This document shows positions 1 to 7,156 of a DNA stretch of 25,619 nucleotides, piece after piece. The position numbers were made by a program, and so were the translations under genes. Origin of the DNA: JBMOPD01 sp049323615 (lineage in GTDB: Bacteria; Bacillota; Desulfotomaculia; Desulfotomaculales; Desulfocucumaceae); NCBI GenBank assembly GCA_049323615.1, contig JBMOPD010000088.1, positions 1 to 25,619 of the forward strand. The letters run 5' to 3'. How positions within the stretch are numbered: position 1 is the stretch's first letter; each line of letters begins with the position of its first letter. Under the pieces are notes generated by a model that was not told where the DNA came from, did not search any database, and was given only the letters and a program-made list of their open reading frames with translations.

Positions 1-288
1 GGACCTTTCAGGCCGGAGCGTAAATACCGGAGGTTGTTATCCGGCTCTTGGCGACGGAGCGTACGGAATGCCGGGCCGGCTGCAGGACGCAGCCGGAAGC
101 CCGAACCGAAGCAGGACGCTGAGTTGATGGCGGTCGGCATGACCGTAAGCGACGAGTATAGAGCCGGTTCAACCGCAGGATCGAAAGCCCGGGCTGAAAA
201 CCGCACCCCCGGCCACAGATTTTCATTGTCCGTGGTGCCGTATTTTTGCGGCATGGGTAACTAATTCCCATTCTGTGTCCTCTGCGGC
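1..288. other. Hairpin-rich region without a convincing gene
   Basis: No protein family is recognisable here; the two open frames are GC-rich and have no good ribosome binding site. Many short inverted repeats are visible. The best is CCGGCTGC (76-83) with GCAGCCGG (89-96) around an AGGAC loop, extendable by CGGG/CCCG with a small bulge. Others are CCGGA/TCCGG (27-31/40-44), CGGTC/GACCG (131-135/141-145), CGGTT/AACCG (165-169/171-175), CCACAGA/TCCGTGG (213-219/229-235, one wobble pair) and GCCG/CGGC (237-240/249-252). A 9-base direct repeat CGGAGCGTA occurs at 14-22 and 55-63. It could be a structured RNA, an intron or element end, or a degenerate repeat region downstream of cobT. The identity and strand are unknown. 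Confidence 0.4.
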
Positions 289-1353
289 TTATAAAAGCTT
301 GTCTTCTTCCAGATCCGAAAGGCCGGCCTGCTCAAAGCTGGCCATTTCCCTCAATATACGGCAGGCGGCTTCCACTATACCCATGGCCAGAACCGCCCCG
401 GTGCCCTCTCCCAGCCTCATTTCCAGCTGAATCATGGGCCTTAAATCAAGGTGCCGGAGCATTAACCCGTGGCCCTGCTCACCCGACAGGTGGGACGGGA
501 TAATATATTCCCTGGCCTCTTTTTTTATCGTGCAGGCAATCATGGCGGCGGCAGTGGATATGAAACCGTCTATAATGACCGGGGTCTTCATCGACGCCGA
601 ACCCAGGATCACTCCCGCCAGACCGGCTATTTCCAGGCCGCCCACTTTAGCCACAACATCAATGCCGTCTTCAGGATCGGGCCTGTTTACTTTTACGGCC
701 TGCTCCACGGCCCACACTTTTTTGTTCAGCACCTCATCGTTAACCATGGTCCCCCTTCCCGTGGCCTCCCCGGCCGGCACACCGGCTAAAACGGCCAGTA
801 TGGCGCTGCTGGGAGTTGTGTTGCCTATGCCCATATCCCCGGTGGCCAATAATTGCGCTCCCTGTTCAATTTCATCCACCGCCACCCTGATACCTGCCTC
901 CAGGGCCTTCACCGCTTCATCCCTGGCCATGGCCGGGCCTGCGGCTATATTGCCGGTGCCTTCCCTGACTTTAAAATTTAATACCCCGGGGATGTCCACC
1001 TTTCCGGCCACGCCCATGTCCACCACCACCAGCTTTGCCCCGGCTACCCTTGACAAAACGTTAATCCCGGCCACACCGCCGGTGAAGGCAGAAAGCATCT
1101 GGCAGGTGATTTCCCGCGGAGCCGCACTGACACCTTCGGATACCACCCCGTGGTCCCCGGCCATAAGAATGACTGTTTTATTACCGCATTCCGGCTGCGG
1201 CCTGCCCTGAATACCTGCCAGCCGGACAGCCAGTTCTTCCAGCCTGCCGAGGCTTCCGGGCGGCTTGATCAGGCTGTCCACCCTCCTGCGGGCCGCCTTT
1301 ATTGCTTCCTGATCCAGTTGACCGATGTTCTTTACCGTCTTTTCCAAAAGCAT
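289..1353 (-). CDS. cobT: Nicotinate-nucleotide--dimethylbenzimidazole phosphoribosyltransferase
   Basis: CobT transfers the phosphoribosyl group of nicotinate mononucleotide to 5,6-dimethylbenzimidazole, making alpha-ribazole phosphate for the lower loop of cobalamin; it is cytosolic. The 354-residue length is usual for the family. Recognisable family blocks are KPPGSLGRLEELA (30-42), LMAGDHGVVSEGVS (63-76), ATGDMGIGNTTPSSA (170-184), the hydrophobic VIIDGFISTAAA (259-270) and LGEGTGAVLAM (314-324). Glu316 in that last block fits the catalytic base known from the Salmonella enzyme. The ATG is preceded by GGAGG at a spacing of eight bases. It lies 54 bases downstream of fni on the same strand with no terminator between, so the two are probably cotranscribed. 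No other cobalamin gene is in view; any would lie left of the window. Confidence 0.95.
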   Translation of the reverse strand: MLLEKTVKNIGQLDQEAIKAARRRVDSLIKPPGSLGRLEELAVRLAGIQGRPQPECGNKTVILMAGDHGVVSEGVSAAPREITCQMLSAFTGGVAGINVLSRVAGAKLVVVDMGVAGKVDIPGVLNFKVREGTGNIAAGPAMARDEAVKALEAGIRVAVDEIEQGAQLLATGDMGIGNTTPSSAILAVLAGVPAGEATGRGTMVNDEVLNKKVWAVEQAVKVNRPDPEDGIDVVAKVGGLEIAGLAGVILGSASMKTPVIIDGFISTAAAMIACTIKKEAREYIIPSHLSGEQGHGLMLRHLDLRPMIQLEMRLGEGTGAVLAMGIVEAACRILREMASFEQAGLSDLEEDKLL

Positions 1354-1407
1354 AAATATTCCCTCCTAAATATATTCACATCCCGGCGCCAGACCATTTC
1401 CCGGCTT

Positions 1408-2463
1408 TTATCTCTGCCTGTTGGCGTAGGCGTTTATGTCCACCCCTCTTCTGATCAGCCACTCGGCGGTTTTGCCGGTAATCACAAGGGGTATGCCGGT
1501 CAGATCCGGAATGCTCCGGGCGCCGGTCATCACCATGTACCTGGCCAGTCCATATTTCAGCCTTTCAATATAATCCACCAGCATGTCCAGGGAACTCTGA
1601 ACCAGTATTTCCAAAAAAGGCCTGGCCATGGCCACCATTTTTGCCCCTGCGGCCAGCGCCCGGACCATATCGAGGGACGTTCTGAGCCCCCCGGAGGCGA
1701 TCAGGTCTACCGGCAGGCCCAGTTCCAGGCCCTCAAAAAGGCACGCTGCGGTGGGAATGCCCCACTCTTCAAATTCCTTGTCCACATGCCCTTTCCTGGC
1801 ATGTTCTATGGAAATAAAGTTGGTCCCTCCCCGCCCCCCAATATCCATGATTTTGATCCCCGACCGGTAAAGCTGAAGGATGGTCTCCCTGGACATGCCG
1901 AAACCCACTTCTTTGGCAATAACCGGGAAATCCACGCTTTCCACCAGATTTTTTAAATTGGGCAAAACCATGTCAAAGTCAGGGTCACCTTCATCCATGG
2001 CCAATTCCTGCGGAACATTGAAGTGCACCTGCATTCCGTCGGCAGCGATCATCTCCACCGCCCGCCTGGCTTCCTCCGCAGTACATGTGGCGCTTAAATT
2101 GGCCAGCAAAACACCGTCCGGGTTTTCCTCCCTGGCCACACAATAAGTCTCCACCACCCGGCTGTCTTCCAGGGCGGCCTTCTGAGAGCCCACAGCCATG
2201 GCCACACCGGTTTTCCTGGCCGCGACGGCCAGTTCCCTGTTTATTTTCAAGGTATTTGGATGGCCTCCGGTGATGGCGTTAATCATCAAAGGGATCTCCA
2301 GTCTCTTGCCCAGAAACTGCACCGATAAGTCCACCTGTGAGGGTTTTATCCCCGAAAAGGACTGGTGAACCGGCTTTACATCGGAAAAGCCGGAGTCTAC
2401 CGTACTATCTCTCATTTCCAGGGAATACTTCAGATGGTCCAGTTTTCTCTCCTGCCTCTTCAA
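1408..2463 (-). CDS. fni: Type 2 isopentenyl-diphosphate delta-isomerase
   Basis: This FMN- and NADPH-dependent enzyme interconverts isopentenyl and dimethylallyl diphosphate, the two building blocks of isoprenoids. The protein matches the Bacillus Fni type throughout: RKLDHLKYSLEMRD at the N-terminus, MINAITGGHP, AVGSQKAALED, ANLSATCTAEEA, KEVGFGMSRETI, DIGGRGGTNFISIEHAR and ASGGLRTSLD, the last three being the FMN/phosphate-binding region of the TIM barrel. I chose the TTG at 2463 because GGAGG stands eight bases before it and the resulting 351 residues match the family length. An ATG at 2526 in the same frame adds 21 residues unlike the family and has no comparable ribosome binding site. 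It heads a probable unit with cobT, served by the extended -10 at 2558. Confidence 0.93.
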   Translation of the reverse strand: MKRQERKLDHLKYSLEMRDSTVDSGFSDVKPVHQSFSGIKPSQVDLSVQFLGKRLEIPLMINAITGGHPNTLKINRELAVAARKTGVAMAVGSQKAALEDSRVVETYCVAREENPDGVLLANLSATCTAEEARRAVEMIAADGMQVHFNVPQELAMDEGDPDFDMVLPNLKNLVESVDFPVIAKEVGFGMSRETILQLYRSGIKIMDIGGRGGTNFISIEHARKGHVDKEFEEWGIPTAACLFEGLELGLPVDLIASGGLRTSLDMVRALAAGAKMVAMARPFLEILVQSSLDMLVDYIERLKYGLARYMVMTGARSIPDLTGIPLVITGKTAEWLIRRGVDINAYANRQR

Positions 2464-2557
2464 CTCACTGCCCTCCACACAGAGAAAATCAATTAACCCC
2501 GGCATTAGCACTTGTCTATCATACACTCAACCAGTAACAATTGTCATTTTATAACAT

Positions 2558-2566
2558 ATTATAGCA
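2558..2566 (-). promoter_or_regulatory. Candidate extended -10 promoter for fni-cobT
   Basis: Read on the minus strand this is TGCTATAAT, a perfect -10 hexamer with the TGn extension, about 95 bases upstream of the TTG start of fni. No good -35 hexamer lies at 17 bases; TTCACC is present but only 14 bases away. The same AT-rich stretch must also hold the promoter for the divergent protease gene. Confidence 0.5.
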
Positions 2567-2582
2567 ATAAAAAAAGAGGTGA

Positions 2583-3539
2583 ATGGCTTTGCGAGCTTTT
2601 TTACAGGCTATAGGACGGCACGGGTTTTCTTTTCTTTCTTTACCCGGGGTTGTCTCCATGGGAATGGGTATTAAAATCACCAGAAACACTTATACGGGCA
2701 TCCCCTCTTTAGTTCTGGGGGTCAAAAAAAAATTGCCGCTCCGTGATATTCCCAAAGATCAAGTAATTCCCCGGCATATTGACAACCTGCTGACAGACGT
2801 TATCCAGGTGGGCAGAATAAAGATGCTCGGCTATGCCCTGCCCAGTCCCCAAGAGCCTCCCGAAGACCAGCCTAGAACAAAAAGAGTCAGGCCTGCCCAG
2901 CCCGGTGTCAGCATCGGCCACTACAAGGTATCCGCCGGTACCTTCGGGGCAGTGGTGAGGGGCAATTTTCCGGGCGGCATAGCAATTTTAGGCAATAACC
3001 ATATATTGGCCAATTCCACCGACGGACATGACGGCCGCTCCCGTATCGGGGATCCCGTTTTGCAGCCCGGACCGTATGACAACGGCACCGCCAGTGATAT
3101 TATTGCCCGCCTGCAATCTTTTTCTCCCATAATACCTGAAAACAAAGGCGGCCAAAGACAGTTGAACACAATTGATGCCGCCATCGCCGTTCCCGTTGAA
3201 CAGGGTCTTGTGAATAACACCATATTGGGGTTGGGACCTGTAAGAGGTACAGCCCCCGCCTATCCCGGCACGCCTGTTTTTAAAAGCGGCCGCTCCTCCG
3301 GGGTGACCAGGGGATCTGTTACCACCGTCGGCACTACCATCAGGGTGGAAAATGATGACCAAATGTATATTTTCGCAGATCAAATCGGTACCACGGCCCC
3401 AAGCGAGGCCGGAGACAGCGGTTCACTTTTTATTAACCAGTACGGGAGGGCTGTGGGGCTCCTGTTTGCCGGATCTGAAAACCAAAGCTTTGCCAACCCT
3501 ATAAACCCGGTGCTTAAATACTTCCGGGTCTCGCTATAA
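2583..3539 (+). CDS. Chymotrypsin-fold (S1-like) serine protease, no signal peptide
   Basis: The 318-residue protein carries the three catalytic blocks of trypsin-like proteases in the right order: LGNNHILAN with His140, NTIDAAIAV with Asp198, and EAGDSGSLF with Ser279. An Asp-Ser pair and glycines frame the nucleophile as in active enzymes. The first 110 residues are a separate N-terminal part (GVVSMGMGIKITRN, then a proline- and charge-rich linker at 86-107), which may be a pro-region or regulatory piece. There is no signal peptide or lipobox, so it is either cytosolic or spore-associated; its substrate cannot be told. AGAGGTGA runs straight into the ATG, a very short spacing. TTG at 2589, two codons in, would be better spaced. 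It diverges from fni. Confidence 0.8.
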   Translation: MALRAFLQAIGRHGFSFLSLPGVVSMGMGIKITRNTYTGIPSLVLGVKKKLPLRDIPKDQVIPRHIDNLLTDVIQVGRIKMLGYALPSPQEPPEDQPRTKRVRPAQPGVSIGHYKVSAGTFGAVVRGNFPGGIAILGNNHILANSTDGHDGRSRIGDPVLQPGPYDNGTASDIIARLQSFSPIIPENKGGQRQLNTIDAAIAVPVEQGLVNNTILGLGPVRGTAPAYPGTPVFKSGRSSGVTRGSVTTVGTTIRVENDDQMYIFADQIGTTAPSEAGDSGSLFINQYGRAVGLLFAGSENQSFANPINPVLKYFRVSL

Positions 3540-3550
3540 ATGTCAGGGCT

Positions 3551-3583
3551 GGCTACTGATAAGCTGATTACTGATGGCTGATG
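3551..3583. repeat. Degenerate 7-base-period repeat tract
   Basis: CTGAT recurs at intervals of 8, 7 and 7 bases (starting about 3556) in a short tract between the protease stop and the convergent FapA-family gene. The same CTGATGG-type unit reappears at 13119-13139. Confidence 0.6.
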
Positions 3584-3588
3584 GCTAT

Positions 3589-5082
3589 TTAATACAGCTC
3601 CAGCTGTTCTTCTTTGTTTAACCTTGCCTTGAACGATTCCATTTCCTTAGTCAAAGTTACCCTTCTGTTTCCAACCTGGATAACCGAACCCCCGTACGCC
3701 TTTCTTACTTTTATGGTACTCCCGGTGGCCACCCTGACTACCGGGGGTACACCCAGGCTGCTGCCCAGCTCATTTATTTCCACATTGCCCTCGGAAAGAA
3801 TCTCCCCGCCCTTAAATGACCCATTTATGATCACTTCGCCGCCGGCAGTTATATTGGTATTGACACAGCCCTGTCCGTTTACAGTCACACTGCCGGCGCT
3901 TTGTATAACCGATGAGAGGGCCGACCTTATAACGATGCTGGCGTTGGCCTGGCCCTTGTTTTGAAAAAGCATTTCGATTGCATTTTCCACTTGATTGATG
4001 ACATTATTAAATACTTCTTCATTCAGGGGTCTCAGGCCGGAAAAACAACTCAATGAATTAATGACTTCAATAACCTCTTCAGGCAGTTCCTCCGTTTTAT
4101 TTTTCACAAAACCCTGAATATTTTTCACCAGGGGCCGTATATTCTTGAAACGCGAATCCAACAGGCCCAGCACCACCCTGCTGAACTCCACCACTTCAAA
4201 ATCTATGATCTTTTTGCTATTAAGCTGATCCAGGGCCCGGGCCAGGCCCTGCAGCTCAGTCTGCACATCGGAAATCATAAACCCCAATTTTTTGGCTCCC
4301 GGGAATAATATGCCGGCCCTCAGCTTGCTGCTGATTACATTGCCATAGACAATAATTTTCCCGCCGCTTATAATCTTAGCCATAGTTACCAGGCCCTGCA
4401 CTTCCACATTCCCGGATACCTGGACCTCCATGGCTTCACAAATATTTCCGGATATCTTAACGTCTCCTTTAAATCTTAAGTTCCCTGTTTTTATATCCAC
4501 ATCACCGTTGTGAACATACACCGGTTCGCAGTGTATTATCCTGGTCAAACCGGCTTCCTTTATCCACGGCCTGCCGTTTACCCTGGCAAAGGCCCGGTTT
4601 CCCTCACTGTTCAGAACCACTCCCTTGCCCGCCTGGAGTTTTATTTCCTTAAGCTTTGGCGGCTCTACTGACTCCCCGGTAACTGCAATACCTTCCATGC
4701 CGGGTACCGGCGGGTACACTTCCACCAGCTGAGTACCGGCCTCCACCGATATTATGGTACTGGTTTCCCGGAAATCAACCGTATCGGCATCGGTGTCAAC
4801 AGAATCAGGCCGCTTTTTATCAAACAATATTTCCATGTACCCGTCCTTGCCCGGTACAGGGGCCACACCCTCGGCAACAACCACGGGTGTTTTGGAAGGG
4901 GTGACGGAAAACAAATTAATTTCATATTCTTTCAACCCGAATTTGACGCCGGCCTCATCCAGTTCCCTGTATATGTCTTCTATATCGATGTAATCGGGAT
5001 TTCCCTGAACATGAATTGAAGCCGTCATTTTATCACGGCTGATTGAAATTTTAACAACAGAATGTTTCTTGCTATTTAGCAT
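3589..5082 (-). CDS. FapA-family (DUF342) polymer-fold protein
   Basis: The protein has the DUF342/FapA layout: an N-terminal mixed domain (about 1-190), a first run of parallel beta-helix turns (GDVKISGNICEAMEVQVSGN and following, about 193-250), a long charged helical insert (about 270-375) and a second beta-helix (about 383-465) with repeated GxVxINGxxxGG turns. FapA-type proteins have been linked to flagellar assembly, and in Vibrio FapA links glucose signalling to FlhF localisation. No flagellar gene is visible here, so that role is not supported locally and only the fold is. It has 497 residues and is cytosolic, with no signal peptide. The ribosome binding site (GGGAG) is distant from the ATG, so the start is moderately certain. 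It is divergent from the DUF815 ATPase and convergent with the protease. Confidence 0.85.
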   Translation of the reverse strand: MLNSKKHSVVKISISRDKMTASIHVQGNPDYIDIEDIYRELDEAGVKFGLKEYEINLFSVTPSKTPVVVAEGVAPVPGKDGYMEILFDKKRPDSVDTDADTVDFRETSTIISVEAGTQLVEVYPPVPGMEGIAVTGESVEPPKLKEIKLQAGKGVVLNSEGNRAFARVNGRPWIKEAGLTRIIHCEPVYVHNGDVDIKTGNLRFKGDVKISGNICEAMEVQVSGNVEVQGLVTMAKIISGGKIIVYGNVISSKLRAGILFPGAKKLGFMISDVQTELQGLARALDQLNSKKIIDFEVVEFSRVVLGLLDSRFKNIRPLVKNIQGFVKNKTEELPEEVIEVINSLSCFSGLRPLNEEVFNNVINQVENAIEMLFQNKGQANASIVIRSALSSVIQSAGSVTVNGQGCVNTNITAGGEVIINGSFKGGEILSEGNVEINELGSSLGVPPVVRVATGSTIKVRKAYGGSVIQVGNRRVTLTKEMESFKARLNKEEQLELY

Positions 5083-5213
5083 TTTAATTACAGCTCCCGC
5101 AGTCTTGAAAAAGGAGATTATTACTCTTGCGGCGAAAAAAATTAAAATAATTAAAATTTTATTCTATGCGATATTGAAATTTCCTTCCAGCTATAAAAGT
5201 GAGGGCAGGTTAA
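5083..5213. promoter_or_regulatory. AT-rich divergent promoter region
   Basis: This 131-base AT-rich gap separates the starts of the divergent FapA-family and DUF815 genes and must hold both promoters. A TATAAA stands near 5194 on the plus strand and TAGAAT on the minus strand near 5163-5168. Neither has a properly spaced -35 box, so no exact promoter is claimed. Confidence 0.4.
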
Positions 5214-6527
5214 ATGCATCAGGACAATCTTAGGGCAACTGTACTGAACAACTTTGAAAGTATGTCCATCTACAGCGTCGTATTTAAAAATGAACCGGGA
5301 AGGACTATTCACCAGCTATTAAGCAACCTGACCCGGCCCGACGGCGAACTAAGAAACCGGAAATTGGCGGCTCAGCTGTTTGAAGAACTGGTGACCCGGG
5401 CAGAAAATACGCACCTTCCCCTGGTGGGCAGCCTCTGGCAAAACTTTATCCTGGATCAGGTTATATCGGTGGAAAACACCTTTACCAGGATGGCGGCAGG
5501 TGGCCGTTTAGCACTAAACGAACCCCCGGCCAAAGCTGTAAAGTCCGCGGCGGCGGCGGATCTTAGAGTACTGAAACACCTCCTGGACCTTGACTTATCC
5601 GCTGTTTTCCCTTTCCCCAACCCATACCTGGGGCTGCTAAACCAGGGCGGTGAAAAAATTGTTCCGGCTCCTCCCGCCGGCGGACCCCAATGGGAAATCT
5701 ATAATCTGAAAAAAGCCCTTATATCCACCCCGGACTGGTCGGAGACGGTGGAACTGCTGGCGGAGTTCCACCAACGCTGCGGGTATGGCCTGTTTTGCCT
5801 GCACCATGCCCTCCGGTGGGACGGTAAAAATAAAAAACTAACCGGCATACCCGATCCCGATCCGGTTCGCCTTGAACACCTGGTGGGATACGACCGGGAG
5901 CGCGGCCAGGTTATTGAAAACACGGAGCGCCTGCTGGCCGGCCTGCCGGCAGGCAATATGCTGCTGTATGGCGACAGGGGCACCGGCAAGTCGTCCACCG
6001 TCAAGGCCCTGGTACACCAGTACGGCGGCCGGGGCCTGCGCATGGTTGAACTCTCCAAGGCTTTTCTCGGGGATTTCCAGGAGGTATTGGCGGCCCTTAA
6101 GGGCGCCACCCTGAAGTTTATAATCTTCGTGGACGACCTTTCCTTTGAGGAACATGAAACGGAGTACAAGCAGTTTAAATCCATACTGGACGGCAGCCTG
6201 CAGGCAAGTCCCGAAAATGTGGCCATCTACGCCACCTCCAACCGCCGCCACCTGTTGCGGGAATACTTTGAAGAAAGACGGCAGGAGGTTCACGGCTCGG
6301 ATACCCTGCAGGAGAAGCTTTCCCTTTCAGACCGGTTTGGAATCACGGTTCTCTTTCTGTCGCCCGACCAGGATTTATACCTGGAAATAGTTGAGGGGCT
6401 GGCCAGACAAAAAGGAATTGACATGCCCGCCGATGAACTGCGCCTGCGGGCCCTGGACTGGGAACGCTGGCACAACAGCCGTTCCGGGAGAACGGCCCGG
6501 CAGTTTGTGGACTATCTTCTTTCTTGA
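5214..6527 (+). CDS. DUF815-type AAA ATPase
   Basis: A 437-residue cytosolic ATPase. The N-terminal 230 residues are helical with no known catalytic motif. The AAA core follows: Walker A GDRGTGKSS (253-261), Walker B FIIFVDDLSF (302-311), a sensor-1-like ATSNRRHLLREYF (340-352), SDRFG (372-376), which may supply an arginine finger, and a sensor-2-like RSGRTARQFVDYLL at the C-terminus. This arrangement, with VDDLSFE and TSNRRH, is that of the DUF815 family, which is widespread but of unknown function. Nothing nearby names its substrate. An AGG/GAGGG sequence precedes the ATG by about six to ten bases. It is divergent from the FapA-family gene, so shared regulation is possible but unproven. Confidence 0.88.
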   Translation: MHQDNLRATVLNNFESMSIYSVVFKNEPGRTIHQLLSNLTRPDGELRNRKLAAQLFEELVTRAENTHLPLVGSLWQNFILDQVISVENTFTRMAAGGRLALNEPPAKAVKSAAAADLRVLKHLLDLDLSAVFPFPNPYLGLLNQGGEKIVPAPPAGGPQWEIYNLKKALISTPDWSETVELLAEFHQRCGYGLFCLHHALRWDGKNKKLTGIPDPDPVRLEHLVGYDRERGQVIENTERLLAGLPAGNMLLYGDRGTGKSSTVKALVHQYGGRGLRMVELSKAFLGDFQEVLAALKGATLKFIIFVDDLSFEEHETEYKQFKSILDGSLQASPENVAIYATSNRRHLLREYFEERRQEVHGSDTLQEKLSLSDRFGITVLFLSPDQDLYLEIVEGLARQKGIDMPADELRLRALDWERWHNSRSGRTARQFVDYLLS

Positions 6528-6545
6528 AAATCAAACTGATTTTTT
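6527..6545 (+). terminator. Weak intrinsic terminator after the DUF815 gene
   Basis: AAAATCA (6527-6533) and TGATTTT (6537-6543) pair around an AAC loop and run into further Ts. The stem overlaps the stop codon and is AT-only apart from one pair, so it may be weak. Confidence 0.4.
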
Positions 6546-6635
6546 CGCTTTTGCTTCGACAAATTGAAGGAATCCGAACCTGTTTCCCGAATACATTAAA
6601 TTATGAAATGCTTTATTTGGGGGAGGGACATTGGC

Positions 6636-6941
6636 GTGTATAACTACCATCCTGGAGAAGTCAACAATCCCGGGTTTGAACTGATGCTTTTTATGGTCAG
6701 GGCCTTTATTATCGCTTTTCTGATTATTGTTGCCGGTGGAGTCGGCGTGGCCGCGGGCCTTCCGGCATTCGTAAGCGGAACTCTGGCAGGCCTTTTTGTG
6801 GTATTCTTTTTTGTTTCCAGGCCCTTTTTTGAGGTGATAAACTACTCATGTCCCCACTGCGGCAATACCAGAAGGGTGATCAAAGGTTTTGGCTCCTACC
6901 ACTGCTCCAACTGCGGCGGAGACAGCAAAATACAGGATTAG
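6636..6941 (+). CDS. Small two-TM protein with C-terminal zinc ribbon
   Basis: The 101-residue protein has two hydrophobic segments (about 17-40 and 43-62) followed by a cytosolic-type zinc ribbon with CPHC (72-75) and CSNC (90-93), spaced 14 residues apart. The four cysteines suggest a bound zinc; no function can be assigned. I chose GTG at 6636 because GGGGAGG lies at a good distance before it. An ATG at 6603 in the same frame would add 11 residues but has no ribosome binding site. It reads in the same direction as the DUF815 gene upstream but is separated by 100 bases and a weak hairpin. Confidence 0.7.
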   Translation: MYNYHPGEVNNPGFELMLFMVRAFIIAFLIIVAGGVGVAAGLPAFVSGTLAGLFVVFFFVSRPFFEVINYSCPHCGNTRRVIKGFGSYHCSNCGGDSKIQD

Positions 6942-6954
6942 GGGTCACGATTAG

Positions 6955-7027
6955 GGGTCAGGCTTTACTTTGTGAATTTCTCTGAGCGAAATCAAATAAG
7001 ACAAAGGAACAAAGTAAAGCCTGACCC
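6955..7027. repeat. 19-bp perfect inverted repeat, miniature-element-like
   Basis: GGGTCAGGCTTTACTTTGT (6955-6973) is matched perfectly in reverse at 7009-7027, with 35 AT-rich bases between. A further GGGGTCA at 6941 directly follows the upstream stop codon. GGGGTCAGG-type ends resemble palindromic repeats moved by Y1-type (RAYT) transposases in other bacteria, but no transposase is present here. It could equally act as a terminator for the zinc-ribbon gene. Confidence 0.7.
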
Positions 7028-7156
7028 TATTTTGCCTTAATTTTTAATTTATCTTGTGAATAATTTAACATGCCGGGACTTCCCGCCAAAGAAGGATTTA
7101 TTCTTTTTCCAATAGAATTTATTATCAAAAATATTTTAAAAGTCTGGAGGGTTATT

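Noticed and set aside
8..271. Minus-strand frame of 87 codons after cobT
   Set aside because: Arg/Ser/Pro-rich translation without family likeness, no convincing ribosome binding site, and full of hairpins; treated as non-coding.
1..288. Cobalamin riboswitch next to cobT
   Set aside because: The conserved GCCACTG and AGCCAGGAGACC-type blocks are not found on either strand, and the region is downstream, not upstream, of cobT.
1..288. Group II intron end
   Set aside because: No domain V sequence and no GTGYG-type 5' end could be recognised, and no reverse transcriptase is in view.
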